Part shown: positions 45,483-56,790 of the stretch, piece after piece
Numbering within the stretch: the first letter of the stretch is position 1
How the letters are laid out: each line of letters begins with the position of its first letter
Source: Bimastos eiseni
Taxonomy: Eukaryota > Annelida > Clitellata > Crassiclitellata > Lumbricidae
Direction of reading: 5' to 3'
Assembly: GCA_959347315.1 (NCBI GenBank)
Contig: OY365811.1
Coordinates: 42,288,195-42,352,194 of the forward strand
Length of the DNA stretch: 64,000 nt
Translations under genes and position numbers: made by a program
The notes under the pieces: generated by a model
What the model was told of the DNA's origin: nothing
What the model saw: the letters and a program-made list of their open reading frames with translations, nothing else
Database searches by the model: none

Positions 45483-46964
45483 TCAGCATCTCTCACATAA
45501 CAACAGTAATTAGCTGAAATAATTTAACACAAAAGCCTTAGATAAAATTGGCATCTTTCAAAAGTAAAACAGCCAAATAAATATCTAGAAAACTTAAATG
45601 TCAAAGCTCATCAGATCTATAACTCAGAATTATGCATACTTCAATTACTGAAAATTACCCGAACACTTAAGCAAATTACTCGAATAATATAAAATTCAGA
45701 CAAGGACTTGAATGTGAGAAAATTATTCAAATTGAAGAAAATTCGTTCACTTCAAATGCCAGCAAAGTCTTCCGCATAATGTCACAGAAACTAGAAATAC
45801 TTTACGTCTACCTAACGAATTCAACGTACAGCACAAAGATAGCTTCACGCACAGAATGATGTCTCAAATCGATCACCAAAATCACATGACTATACATCAG
45901 TACGAGAAATCAAGTTGTACGTCCAGTTTAACACTACCAGGATCACGTGTTACCCACTTACAACATCAGAACACATGAACCAAATGCATATGATCAGATC
46001 TTACATGTAATGAGTAGTAAAACACTTCATGTAACCACAACTAACTTATTGTCGTAACTCGTTAGACATTGATGATACGTTGCAGTGTAGAGAAAAATTC
46101 ATTTGGTTAACACCAGAATCAAGTTACGATACTCATAAAAAATGTAACAGCCTCTAAACCAGAGTCAATACAACATCTGTGATCTTCAAAGCTTGACATT
46201 ATGCTTCTCCAACAGAGATAATTGGCCGTGGTTTAACTTGCGGTGACCATATCCATAGTCAAATAAAATTCAATTGAGGAGCAAGCAAGAACAAAGGAAA
46301 AGATGCAATATGCTAAAAAAACAGAAAATGTTCTTTCCAACAATCAATTTGAACTCCAGCACAATTCTGCTGGAACAATAGAAATATTGCGCTATACATT
46401 GCTAACAAGCCCTCGTATTTAATTCCTATATTTGCGGAGCGTACAGCACCTTGCAAAGATATATACAGGATAATTATATAAACATGATTTTTACATATAT
46501 ATATATAAATATATGAATGAGACTTATATATGGTGTCCATCTGCTTAAAAGCTGTCTTAACATGAATTTCTCCTTATTTAGACAGGTTTTAAATGATAAA
46601 TTGTAATAACTGAATATATACCAACACATGTAAGGATGGTTTACTGCAGAGGGGGAACACATATCTCATGCATATAATAATAATTTGTTATAATATATAA
46701 CTATATAATACATATCTCCATCTAATGCATTTATGCATATATGTATATAATATATATAAATATATATACATACATATGTAAATAAAATATATAGGGTTTA
46801 TGCTACAGAAAAGATAGCATTTCAAGCACTAAGCCCATAAGGAATCAACTCCACAAATTCCCAAAACACTGCCAGGAAATCAAATCAACAAACAGTCTGA
46901 ATGAACATCATAGTCGGTCGCCGGAGAGATCTGTTGGTTTGCGACGGGTCGCTGGACCGCGCCG

Positions 46965-47117
46965 CTAGTTACGCTTTCCGACGAGGCCGAGTAGGAGGAT
47001 GAAGAGGTTGACGATGTCGACATAGAGCTGGAGCGCTCCGTAGATGTACTCCTCTGGGCTCAACTGATAGCGACGGTGCTTTCCACCAACGACCATCTGA
47101 GTGTCAAAGACGAGGAA
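46965..47117 (-). CDS. GRINA: GRINA-like exon 10 (TM7, stop)
   Basis: FLVFDTQMVVGG through LSPEEYIYGALQLYVDIV to GLVGKRN; TAG at 46,967-46,965. Acceptor GTCTTCAG. Confidence 0.93.
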   Translation of the reverse strand, partial: FLVFDTQMVVGGKHRRYQLSPEEYIYGALQLYVDIVNLFILLLGLVGKRN

Positions 47118-50100
47118 CTGAAGACGGGCAAAAGAACAACGAAATCATTTGTATCTTTAGATTTATATAGCGCCTCTCAATAACAACTATTCAGGACATT
47201 TAAACAACATAAAGTAACGTTTTCCTCATAAGGATATCCAGTGTCCATCCTAGGGATAATTTGGCCTCACGGTTTAGGACCATAATAAAGCACTGTTTAG
47301 CAAGGCTCCAACAACATGCATGCAAAACATGCATATAACCATAACCAGTTTTTTTATTGTTTCATCATCATTATACAAACATAGGTAACAAGTTCTCTGT
47401 GAACAATGTATATAATTTATACATCATTATTACATCATGCATTAGGTATATAACCATAAAAAAAGCATAATCATAGATTTTGTTGCACAATAACATTTTA
47501 TAACAGCAATAGTAGTAACATTTATTGTATATCAGTTGACAAAGGGGGGAGAGAGCCACTGAAGAGACCAAGGGACCACTGACAGGGATACCCATACACA
47601 TGGAACGGATAGCAACTGGTTTTATGTTCAGAATTTTTTAAATATGCGATCTTAACTAGTTAACTAATATCCAAATTGATATGAAGAACATTGTGTACGT
47701 TTACAAAAGCAGTACAGTACGACGGTAATGGTAAGGTACATTGTCACGAGTAAAACAAGAAAATAACATATGAACAAATGCATGCATTTAGGCAAATGTA
47801 AAGAAATACCATGTACATATATATATATATGTGTGTGTGTGTATATATAAATATACATATATATATATATATATGAACTGTATTCATATATTTGATGCAT
47901 ACATATATTTAACTATTACTATGCATATATTAAAATCCACATCAAATGACCAGATGCATAGGAAGTTAGTCATTTTTTAAAAATAACCATCCATAAAAAA
48001 CTTCCTTCAAATTTTTACTGCATAAACATACCACTGAGAAGATAGCCGCTGCCACTCCACCATAGACACAGCTTAAAATCTACAAACAGAACAGCAATTA
48101 CAAGCATTAAATATTAATATACTGTTAAAAATGCAGAGAAATCGTCCAAGGGGAAGCCAATAATGACAACAGTAATAACAACAATAGCATTGTTCCTGTA
48201 ATTGCATAATGGATCAAAGCCCTAGATTTCAAATCCACTTAAGTACAATTTCTTTCCGCCAAATGAATTTGACACACATGGTTATTTTTCCTTTTCTTGC
48301 CAGCAAATCAGTTACATTTAAAATACATTTCAACTCCAATTACATTGTTATCGCAATAAAATTTCAATTGCATTAAACATTTTCAATACAATTGAACAGG
48401 CAAAGTGCAAATACTTCATAACTTCGTTAAAATTACATTTCTGTTGCAGTAGAATAATTGTTCTGAAATATCAAAAGAAGAGAAGCAATGAAGAGAGGTT
48501 CTGTAAACCACGGTTTCTATTACGCACATAGTTTGGTCCGGAGACGGCGTAGACGATGATGCATGCTATGCCGAAGAGAAAAAGGACCATTGCCAGAACG
48601 AAGATCAGTCCACTGCACAGCGTAAAGTCAATCTGTAAACAGCATAAAGTCAATCGTAAACAATGTAAAGTCAATCTGTAAACAGTGTAACATCAGTCTA
48701 TAAACAGTGCAAGGTCAATCTGTAAACAGCGTAAATTCAATTCTAATCAGCACAAAGTCACACTGTAAACAGCATAAAGACAATCTGTAAACAGTGTACT
48801 GTCAACCTGTAAACAGTGTGACGTCAATCGTGAACAGTGTAAAGTAAAGCTGCAATAGTATAAAGTCGATCTGTAAAAGTGTAAAGTCAATCTGTAAACA
48901 AAGGAAGTTAAAACTGTAAACAGCGTAAAAACATCGATCCGTAAACAGCAGAGAGGGAGCAGAAATCTCAAGCCAAATTTCTGCCATGACTGGGATAGAA
49001 ACACAGACATCTATCTCGATTGACAATCCAGCCCACTACCACTACACGATCTATCATTCCCATTTATGAAGCCCACGTTGACATGTCTAAATACACCGCC
49101 TGCAAAAAACATAATGTAGGATTACCTTCGTCTGAATAGCAAAGATGGAGATAGCGAGACAGACGCCAGCTGTGATTGCAACCGATATCAGAACGATGTC
49201 CGTGTCATAGACGCTATCAAAGAAAACAAACATGCAATTTAGGGTGGTTTTAAAAATGTGCCAAATGTCACATATTGACAAAGTTCTAATTCTATTTAAA
49301 TAGAATGACTTCACACTTAAATGTTTTTCATTGTAAAAATTCATTCTATAATTTAATCCTATCTACCATCAGCTAATGGTTGATAATTTGTGTGGTATCC
49401 ACTATACACTGGCGCCACAGAAGTTAATTTTTTTTAAATTACTAAGACACTTCTGGGTAACTTCTGAAGTAAACTATCAGCACTAAGAGTTAACTATCTA
49501 ATCATCACATTAACAAATGTGATTCCGTTTGAATAGAATGACTGAATAGAAATTGAATAGAAAGATAGAATTGAATAGAAAGAATTAATATATTCATTTT
49601 CTAATCTAAAGTAATCTAATAACTTACTAGTCACTGGTTGATCTACACCAGAGAAATTGTTAGTCTAACAACAATCATTAATGGCACAGTGGCCGATCAT
49701 TTAGAGCGGTCAGCCCGTACGCTCAGTGTGTGCAGAATGAGCGAGTTCAACCCTAGTCCGGGGAGTCACTGTGTAGGGACCTTGAGCAAGTCCTTTGTGC
49801 ACACTTGCTCTGCAGTACAATTGCAATTGTGCTGTCAAGGCAGGTGTGTGCACTTCAGAGCAAAAATGTTGGAAGAAGGGCGGTATCAAATTTCAGTAAT
49901 AAATATTAAAAAAATAATATCATAAATTGTCGGGCTTTTTCGGTAAATTTCTGAATTGTCCCTTGCACGAGATTCTAAACAATCTGCATTTAGAAAATTT
50001 TAATCCGAGCTGAAAAGCTATTATCCATACCTGCTGATCGTTCCAGTCATGTAGGACATCGCAAGTGTCTGAAAATGAACAACAAGTTATGAATGCCAAC

Positions 50101-53100
50101 CATTTCCATTATTATTTTTTTATTATTATCAAAATGTTTTAATGTGTGCAAGGTGATGCACAATATGAATCCAATGTGCAGTTAGGGCTGTTAGATATCC
50201 AGAAGTTTGAAAGCCAATAATTAATAGTCGAGTTTTGAGGCTTTGAATAAACGAAGAGAAGGATTTGGAGCATCAATCAAAAACATTGCGACAAAGAGAA
50301 GAAGATTAAAAGATGAACGAATGATGTTGATTGCACAAATGGTTGATTATACCAAAATCCCATTGATTAACAAGCAATCAATCACAGTAACTGATTGCAA
50401 GACCATCTGCCTGTCTGTCTAACTTCCTGCCAGATCTAAAACTCTCCTTCCTGGCTTACTGCCAGATCCTGTGCCTGCCAAGCAATCTGTCTGACATGCA
50501 ATCAGAACTACTTCCTGCCGATCTATCAGCCAGATTTGCTGCCTGCCTACCTACCTGTCCGTCTGCTTGACACCGCCAGGTCTGCTACCTGTCTGCCGAC
50601 CTACCTGACTGACTGACCAAACGGCCAGCAATACTTTTTTTGAAACTGACCACTTCTGAGACTGACCACCCTTGAAATTGATCACCTTCAAGACTGACCG
50701 CCTTTGAGACTGACCACCCTTAAGACTGACTGCCCTTAGTGGTCAACCCTCACAGATTAATGAAGACATAAAAAAGGAACTCACAAAGATCGAGAGGCAG
50801 ATGAAGTTGACCGGCCAACGGCGCCTGACGGTGTCACAGCAGACGAGAACAACATACGTCACGATGAAGACAGCGCTAGACGAAGACAACATAGATATAG
50901 CAGACAGTTAACAAATAGATCTCAACAAATGAATAATAACAATAGATTGCCAGAAAAGATAGAAAATGAATATTTATTGAGTGCCTCTGAATTCTCTGAA
51001 TTAGTAATTCTGTGAGAGGTGCTACATAAATCAAAAGATAAGATATAAAGATACACCCTAAATACACGTGCGGTACGGCGGCCGGTCGGTCAGAGCGGTC
51101 GGCCAGTAACGCCCGGCGCGCGCCGAGCGAGCGGGTTCGAGGCGTCGGTCGCTGCGTAGGGACCTCGAGCAAGTCCTTTGCGCACACTTGCTCTGCGGTA
51201 CAGCCGAAATTGCACCGTCGCTCAACATGTATGTCGATATACTCGTATATAGACATAAACACACTACAAACATCATTCATACATACTGTAATATATAATC
51301 ACATGCATACATTTACATGACACACAAAAATACATAGAAAAATATATTCACAAATCATACATGGCTGAAATCTGTCATTTTTGGCCGAGGTTGGACAGCT
51401 TTTTAAAGTTTGATTGACAGATTGATACATACACATATACATATACATATACAATAAAGACAAAAGACAGTTACAAAGGCATGTATTCATTTTATTTATA
51501 TAAAATTATATATATATATATATATAAAGATAAAACTGAGAGATGAAACAGATACTGACTATGAGAGTCCGTAGAACCAGGTATTTGTGTGAACCCAGCG
51601 CTTGATTGGTTCACTGCAGACAAAAAGCAACAAAACAAATAGAAACGTTCACACAGCAAATACCCCATCATATCATCCTATAGTAAAAGAGTGTGGGGTA
51701 AAACTAAGTCAACCGAGAGGTCGGGGGTTCAAACCCAGGCATAGAGAGAATTCTTTTGAGATGTCTGTTCCATCTGTGCCTCACCTGTTGATATACAGTG
51801 TCGATCTGTTTATTGCTGACTCGTCTGACCCTTGACATCTAAGGCCGCTACACCGTTACATAAGTCAACTGTTGTTCAAAATTATCTATGAATATCATTT
51901 AAACTAGTCAACTGATTCACAAATATATACTTTATTATGCCTAAGTAGCCCTTTAATTGCAGTATCGTTAATCAAACATAAGTACCATCGTTGCCTTAGT
52001 TTCTTAAAACACAATTCAGTCAGAAAAGGGAAAAGCAGCAGGTTCAGAAAATATAAACTTGATTCAATATCTTAACTAGTCAACTAACTTATAGACGTCA
52101 TAGACTGCATTGTATATTATACAAGATTATGAAAGGGCGTTCCATACAAGCAGAATCACATGCTTCCTTTGGGGATTTTTCTTTCCCAGTTGCCTCCCAC
52201 ATCAATTTGAAGTTTCATCTACAGCTCTTTGCTCAGTTGAATCTTCTTGTTCTATTCTATGGTGCTATTTTAATTATATTCTATGGTGCTATTTTAATTA
52301 TATTCTACGGTGCTATTTTAATTATATTCTATGGTGCTATTTTAATTATAATGGCTATGGTTGTACGCATGTTCTGTTAATAAGTACTGTGGCACGAGAC
52401 ACTAAAAATGAAATTGATTGGTCGATTGATGCAAGACCAGATTTAATAAGCTTTGATTGGATTCAATTCTATAAGCCATAATTAGGTCTAATGATGGAAT
52501 TGCATTTGATAAAGATGGAATTAGATATGAGCAAATGAGATTAGACTCTTGAAACTGACCAGAAGAGAAAGACAGCGACAAATGCAACTGTCACCAACAG
52601 CTGACACATCAGGATCAGGTAAACCTGGAAAGAAAAACACAATGTCACACCTTTGTAAGCATCTGCACAGATAAGCATGTGCAAGTGTACATATGCGCAA
52701 GTATGATTTTGGCATGTGTATGTATGTAGAAATGTAAGAAATACCATCATCTATATGCATATACAATTATGCATAAACAGGTAATGTGACCAAACATTGT
52801 AAGTATGTATTTATGTATGTACGTATGTATATATGCATGCATGTATGTATGTACGTTACATACGTATGCCTGCATAGCCCAACCAATAGATTCCCATTCA
52901 GGTAAGTTCAGAAATGAAATGTCATTCGAACTGCAATTTAAGATTATATAGCGGTTTGAACTTAAATATCATCTCAAATTGAGCAGAGTTTTATACAGTG
53001 CAGTTTAAAAGAGATACCAAGATGGAAAGAAGATAAGACCATCTGACCATCTGCACCTCAAAGAATTCTACAATACAAATAATAAAATTATAGGGTAGTT

Positions 53101-54394
53101 GAAATAAGAAATACCCAGAAGGCTACCAGTGACTAAAACAAAAAATACCTTTCTGATGAACACATGGCGGATCTTTTTGTCCGTGAAGGAGTTACCGGCC
53201 CAGCCGTCCTGTCCGTCAGTAGCCACGATGATCCGCTGCTGGTCGTCCGATGTCGTCTGCTGGTACGGGTTCGACGGGGAGGGCGACGGCCGGATAGGGG
53301 CCAATGCACCTCCCCCTGGAAAATACCCAGGAATTGCAGAACCACCAGCAGGATATCCGGGGCCGCCCGAAGCATACATCGGGCCGGTTGGAGGGTATCC
53401 GGGGCCACTGGGTGGATATCCTGAGTTGTTGGATTGTGGATATCCAGGGCCGTTGGGTGGATATCCAGGGCCACTAGGAGGGTACGGTGTGCTTCCAGGA
53501 TGGTCTGACTTAAAGTCGACTGGATAGCCACCCATATTTTCAGAATACGGGGGAGGAGGTGCAGTGGGGTCCCCAGGCGGGTAATATGGCCCCTGCTGAT
53601 ATGGAGGGCCAGATGAATAGGGAGTAGTCATCGGTATATCAGCGGCAGGATAACCTAAAAAATTGAACAGAAAAGTATTATTTTTTTTAAGGGCTCACAT
53701 CCCCAAAATGCTTAATTATATATATTATTTTAGTCAATTTCAATCCATTAAGTCCGACTTCTATAGCACAATTACTATCATCATTGATCGAGTGATACTA
53801 TGAATAAGAATTCGAGGAGGAAAATTCCTCTAAAATACAGAGGAATTTATTTTTCACCGATATTGAATCAACAGACTATTCGCTTCATCGTTCTTCGGAG
53901 GTTAATCAGTGCATGCATATGTGAGGATGAAAAGGCACTACATAAAAAGCCAAACATCTTACACAGACTATTTCATACAGTACATAAGAACACAGCAGAA
54001 AAGCACTGGCCATAGGAACATCGAACAGATATTAAAACAGCTACATTTAAAACAGTTTTAAATTAGTCAATCAATGAATGTGTACTTAATATATAGCGTC
54101 TCTTCAATATATCTACTCTGAGGCGCTAAAATGTCATAAGCAATAGTAGCATAAAAAAATTATGTATAACACAATAAAAAAAATATACAATGATATGGTT
54201 AAGAAAGCAATAACAATCTATTTTTACTACAACACCATTGCAGTAAAATATGGCAAAATGTGATAGCTACAATTAACATGTGGCAAGGTTAATTAGTCAA
54301 TCACATGTCCTAGGAAATACTGACCTGGGTGGGTGAAGGGTCCGGCCTGCTTGTAGGGGTCGGTTGAAGCATAGAAAGGACCCGTTCCTGACAT
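46965..54394 (-). CDS. GRINA: Lifeguard/GRINA-type TMBIM protein (ten coding exons)
   Basis: Multi-pass protein of the TMBIM (Bax-inhibitor-1-like) family, subfamily Lifeguard, found in Golgi/ER and related to calcium leak and resistance to cell death. Exons: 54,394-54,325; 53,654-53,149; 52,624-52,560; 51,613-51,560; 50,875-50,785; 50,068-50,031; 49,213-49,126; 48,632-48,528; 48,079-48,032; 47,117-46,965. Sum 1,218 nt, 405 residues plus stop, all junctions in frame with GT-AG sites. Residues 1-170 are Pro/Gly/Tyr-rich with repeated GPGYPP words and a PPPPY motif, as in GRINA (LFG1). KKIRHVFIRKV leads into the membrane domain (193-405) with SYAVFIVTYVVLVCC, MSYMTGTISS, IQTKIDFTLCSG, FDTQMVVGG and LSPEEYIYGALQLYVDIVNL. 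Asp360 and Asp389 correspond to the di-aspartyl sensor pair of TMBIM proteins. FAIM2/LFG2 is the alternative, but the long GYP-rich N-terminus favours GRINA. An AG at 54,416-54,417 upstream of the ATG hints at a 5' UTR intron. Confidence 0.93.
47153..47290 (-). repeat. SINE-like family D in GRINA-like intron 9
   Basis: ATCTTTAGATTTATATAGCG and CCTCTCAATAACAACTATTC, same start as the copy at 38,706. Confidence 0.75.
47815..47900. repeat. TATA/GTGT microsatellite in intron 9
   Basis: TATATA and GTGTGTGT blocks. Confidence 0.85.
48032..48079 (-). CDS. GRINA: GRINA-like exon 9 (TM6)
   Basis: ILSCVYGGVAAAIFSV; acceptor GTTTGTAG, donor GTG|GTATGT, phase 0. Confidence 0.85.
48528..48632 (-). CDS. 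GRINA: GRINA-like exon 8 (TM5)
   Basis: IDFTLCSGLIFVLAMVLFLF onward; acceptor TGTTTACAG, donor TAT|GTGCGT. Its acceptor and first codons are the unit of the neighbouring minisatellite. Confidence 0.88.
48615..48955 (-). repeat. 22-bp minisatellite built from the exon-8 acceptor of the TMBIM gene
   Basis: On the gene strand the unit reads CTGTTTACAGATTGACTTTA plus two bases, about fifteen copies. The copy nearest the gene is the real junction CTGTTTACAG|ATTGACTTTACGC (Ile-Asp-Phe-Thr). Copies further away drift but most keep TTTACAG|ATTG. Confidence 0.9.
49126..49213 (-). CDS. GRINA: GRINA-like exon 7 (TM4)
   Basis: VYDTDIVLISVAITAGVCLA then ISIFAIQTK; acceptor TTGATAG, donor AAG|GTAATC. Confidence 0.9.
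49683..49910 (+). repeat. tRNA-derived SINE, family B, full-length-looking
   Basis: Head GGCACAGTGGCCGATCATTT, B-box-like GAGTTCAACCC, body GTGTAGGGACCTTGAGCAAG, GCTCTGCAGTACAATTGCAA, AAATGTTGGAAGAAGGGCGG, tail TCAAATTTCAGTAATAAAT. Sits in intron 6. Confidence 0.85.
50031..50068 (-). CDS. GRINA: GRINA-like exon 6
   Basis: Very small exon, TLAMSYMTGTIS plus two bases; acceptor TTTTCAG, donor AGCAG|GTATGG. Confidence 0.88.
50400..50750. repeat. Two short-unit repeat patches in GRINA-like intron 5
   Basis: Left: degenerate CTGCCTGTCTGCC-type words (50,400-50,620). Right: about six 20-bp units like TTGAGACTGACCACCC (50,640-50,745). Confidence 0.8.
50785..50875 (-). CDS. GRINA: GRINA-like exon 5 (TM2-TM3)
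   Basis: AVFIVTYVVLVCCDTVRRRW then PVNFICLSIF; acceptor GTCTAG, donor TTT|GTGAGT. Confidence 0.9.
50966..51050 (+). repeat. SINE-like tail, family D
   Basis: TTGAGTGCCTCTGAATTCTC then GTGAGAGGTGCTACATAAATC. Confidence 0.7.
51069..51228 (+). repeat. tRNA-derived SINE, family B, GC-rich copy
   Basis: GGCGGCCGGTCGGTCAGAGC head, B box GGGTTCGAGGC, GTAGGGACCTCGAGCAAGTC and TTGCTCTGCGGTACAGCCG. Far richer in CpG than the other copies, so possibly the youngest. Confidence 0.85.
51560..51613 (-). CDS. GRINA: GRINA-like exon 4 (loop, start of TM2)
   Basis: Completes Cys214; EPIKRWVHTNTWFYGLS; acceptor TCTGCAG, donor TCATA|GTCAGT. Confidence 0.88.
51680..51790 (+). repeat. Possible second tRNA-like SINE head
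   Basis: AAGTCAACCGAGAGGTCGGG followed by B-box-like GGGTTCAAACCC. Not family B. Confidence 0.4.
52253..52352. repeat. 24-bp tandem repeat, four copies
   Basis: Unit TATTCTATGGTGCTATTTTA plus ATTA, nearly identical copies in GRINA-like intron 3. Confidence 0.92.
52560..52624 (-). CDS. GRINA: GRINA-like exon 3 (TM1)
   Basis: VYLILMCQLLVTVAFVAVFL; acceptor TTTCCAG, donor TTCTG|GTCAGT, phase 2. Confidence 0.9.
53149..53654 (-). CDS. GRINA: GRINA-like exon 2 (Pro/Gly/Tyr-rich cytosolic region)
   Basis: Acceptor TTTTTTAG; 168 codons; ends FIRK, donor AAG|GTATTT. GC-richer than its surroundings. Confidence 0.9.
54093..54132 (-). repeat. SINE-like tail, family D
   Basis: ATATATAGCGTCTCTTCAAT then CTCTGAGGCGCT. 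Confidence 0.65.
54325..54394 (-). CDS. GRINA: GRINA-like exon 1 (start codon)
   Basis: ATG at 54,394; MSGTGPFYASTDPYK...; donor CCCAG|GTCAGT, phase 1, completes Gly24 with exon 2. Confidence 0.85.
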
Positions 54395-54564
54395 TCTCAC
54401 CAAAAAACAACTATTCTGAAACCAAGAAACGTTAAAAGCTTGATAATTAAACCAGATGCACTCCATGTGGCATACCTCTGTCAAGTTAGTTTGATATTGA
54501 CATTCAGATATTGGAAATTCGCTATAGAAAACCGTATTTCAAATTCATATATAAAACTTCTACG

Positions 54565-55110
54565 AATTTCACATCTGATCCACTTACCCACACCAATAAT
54601 TAAGTTTGTGATAATTTTCTCATAGCCTAGGTGCATTACTCATGATAGAAAGAATAAAATGAATAAATTTACAAACTGTAGTGAGAAAATGCAGGAAAAT
54701 GGCTTAAAATTCCTTTCCCGTGTTTCGACCCATATCTGACCAACTCAACCACCTCCATAATTAAGTCTGCGATTATTTTCATATAGCCTAGGTGTGTTAC
54801 TCATCATAGGAAGAATATAATGAATAGATACACCAACAATAGTGAGAAATAATGTGAAAATGGCTTAAAATGGCTTTTCCTCGAGTTTAGACCAACATCT
54901 GACGCACTTACCCACCTCAAGAATTAGGTTTGTGATTATTTTCTGATAGACTATGCGCGTGACTCATGCAAGTAAGAATACAATGAATACTTTCACCAAC
55001 TGTAGTGTGAAAATAAATGAAAGTGGCCATTCCCCGAGTATCAACCCAAGTCTTACCCACTAACCCACCACATTAAATCAGCTTGTGACTATTTTTTTGA
55101 TAGCCTAGGT
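54565..55110. repeat. About 160-bp diverged tandem repeat upstream of the TMBIM gene
   Basis: Three and a half copies; each begins ACATCTGA-C-CACTTACCCAC-like (54,571; 54,731; 54,894; 55,047) and contains TAGCCTAGGT(G/C) and GAATA.AATGAATA words, AATAGTGAGAAA and AAAATGGCTTAAAA. Confidence 0.85.
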
Positions 55111-55114
55111 CATT

Positions 55115-56115
55115 AGCTATTGATCGATGGTGCTTCTGTTTTAACAGTGTGTACAGATATGTGACCAAACTTTCAGCAGGAGAAGCTTCACACTATCCAA
55201 TATCCAAAAGTCAATATCAAACCAGCTTGACGGAGGTCTGTAGCATTTTTAAAAAAAACATATGACATCAAACGCTGTCAGTTTCAACTGCTGAATTACA
55301 GCATAGTTTATATATATAAAGCACTAGACTTCGGTTAAAATAAAGGACAAATCTCCAGCGTCCGAAAGTCCGGTAGTAGTCTTCGTCACATTTTCGGGTT
55401 GGAAGACTTCCGTGCATGCGTCACATTGAGCGCATGCCCGATGTTTAACAAGCGTGTTTTCTAGAAAATTCGCGTCGTGGTAGTCGATTGGGTCAGGTCA
55501 GCCTTCGTGAGGGTCGTAGTCTCAGTTAGCGTTGTCGTTAGATAAATGAGAAAAACCCTCGGACAGTCGGTCACAGAACTATTTTCCTTATGCATTGTGT
55601 GGTCGAATGCTCGGCCGCAGAAGCACCACACTACACAACAACAATGTCAAGACAAATACGCCATAACGGCTCTGTGAATGCATCGAAGATAAATTGTCTT
55701 TTTCAGTTCTTAAAAGATTGCACAAGCTCTTAAATTACATGATTCTCCAGATTTACCAGCCAAACGCATAGATCTTACCAAGCGTGTATCGGATAAGTCG
55801 GAATTTGGAGCAAAACTTGTAACAGTCTTGTATTAGAAACATCAAAACGTCGATGACCAAATCGTCGTAAGATATAATAATATTCGTTCGTCAACTGTCG
55901 TCAGAAGTTTGAAACGAAAATAAGTACGTGCAATTGTTGCCGAATATTTTACAAATGCATCGGGAAAATAATATTCAGGCTGCATTCGGTACAGGGTTGC
56001 TAGTAATTAATTTTTAAAACTAGGTTTTTAGGCTCTTTAAAGAACTTAAAGCCTCGAAAGTCACATTTGTTGTGTTCTTACTTTCTGAAGTAAAAACTTA
56101 AAGATTCGATCCAGA
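55115..56115. other. Upstream region, possible promoter of the TMBIM gene
   Basis: A patch richer in CpG at about 55,370-55,570 includes GCATGCGTCACATTGAGCGC; distance and strand fit an upstream promoter, but no TATA box or start site can be assigned. Confidence 0.3.
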
Positions 56116-56121
56116 AAATGT

Positions 56122-56790
56122 ATGAAGGAGGGGTCAAATGGACGTCTGGGCCATCGTCTACCTCTTGATGGTGGTCACATACTATGTAAATATCAAATTC
56201 CGAAATTCGGCACTGTGGTCGGTTTGTCCCGCTGGACTCAGCTTCCGATGTGCACTGCATACATAGAGAGAGCGCCGTTTCTTTCATTATTGCGTTATCA
56301 GCTTTGTCGGATTCTGGTTTTAAAAAGCTGGAATTTTTGTTATTTTTCGTCAACCTTTGGAAAATTTTACCATGATTTAATTTTTATTTTATGGATGGGC
56401 CCTTTCATTGGAAATTTCGATTTGACCTATAGGCCTGCCGCCTACGATTTCGGCAGCTGGGTTAAATGTCGCAATTCAACAACCATTATATACGCATGCA
56501 ATAAGCAATTAAGTCAAATTAGGCAATTAGTTTTTACAAAACGCCAAAAGGGTCAAATAATTTTTCGAATCGTAATGCATAGGCCTACATTTTCGAATCG
56601 ATTATTAATGTCCGATTCGTCTTATATATTGATGGAACCAGCTAGAGAGTTTTTTAGTGTCTCGGTCTCGGAAGCCTGCTGTCCCGGTCTCGGGGTAGTG
56701 TCTCGACTTTTTAAAAACTGTCTTGAAGTGAAAGTCTTGTTCTGTCTCGAACAAGCGGTCTCGATGAGTTTCGCGTTAACTGTCTTATAA
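56122..56790 (+). CDS. Uncharacterised 222-codon open frame (doubtful gene)
   Basis: The longest frame in a non-repetitive stretch: ATG at 56,122, 222 residues, rich in Leu/Phe/Ser/Cys, with no domain I recognise. Its last 50 codons run through the GGTCTC hexamer repeat that starts near 56,650, which argues against a conserved protein. The opposite strand is also open at 56,078-56,353. It could be an exon, part of an unknown element, or chance. Confidence 0.15.
   Translation: MKEGSNGRLGHRLPLDGGHILCKYQIPKFGTVVGLSRWTQLPMCTAYIERAPFLSLLRYQLCRILVLKSWNFCYFSSTFGKFYHDLIFILWMGPFIGNFDLTYRPAAYDFGSWVKCRNSTTIIYACNKQLSQIRQLVFTKRQKGQIIFRIVMHRPTFSNRLLMSDSSYILMEPAREFFSVSVSEACCPGLGVVSRLFKNCLEVKVLFCLEQAVSMSFALTVL

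Larger units (their letters stand above)
42770..46960. other. Intergenic stretch between STX17 and the TMBIM gene
   Basis: Probable promoter and 5' UTR exon of STX17 should lie in the left part but cannot be recognised. Otherwise AT-rich DNA with the repeats listed separately (43,852; 44,265; 45,302; 45,395) and the TMBIM 3' UTR near 46,700-46,964. Confidence 0.5.

Noticed and set aside
53068..53631. Proline-rich frame as its own protein starting at the Met near 53,631
   Set aside because: An acceptor at 53,655 and an upstream exon at 54,325-54,394 give an in-frame continuation with another ATG.
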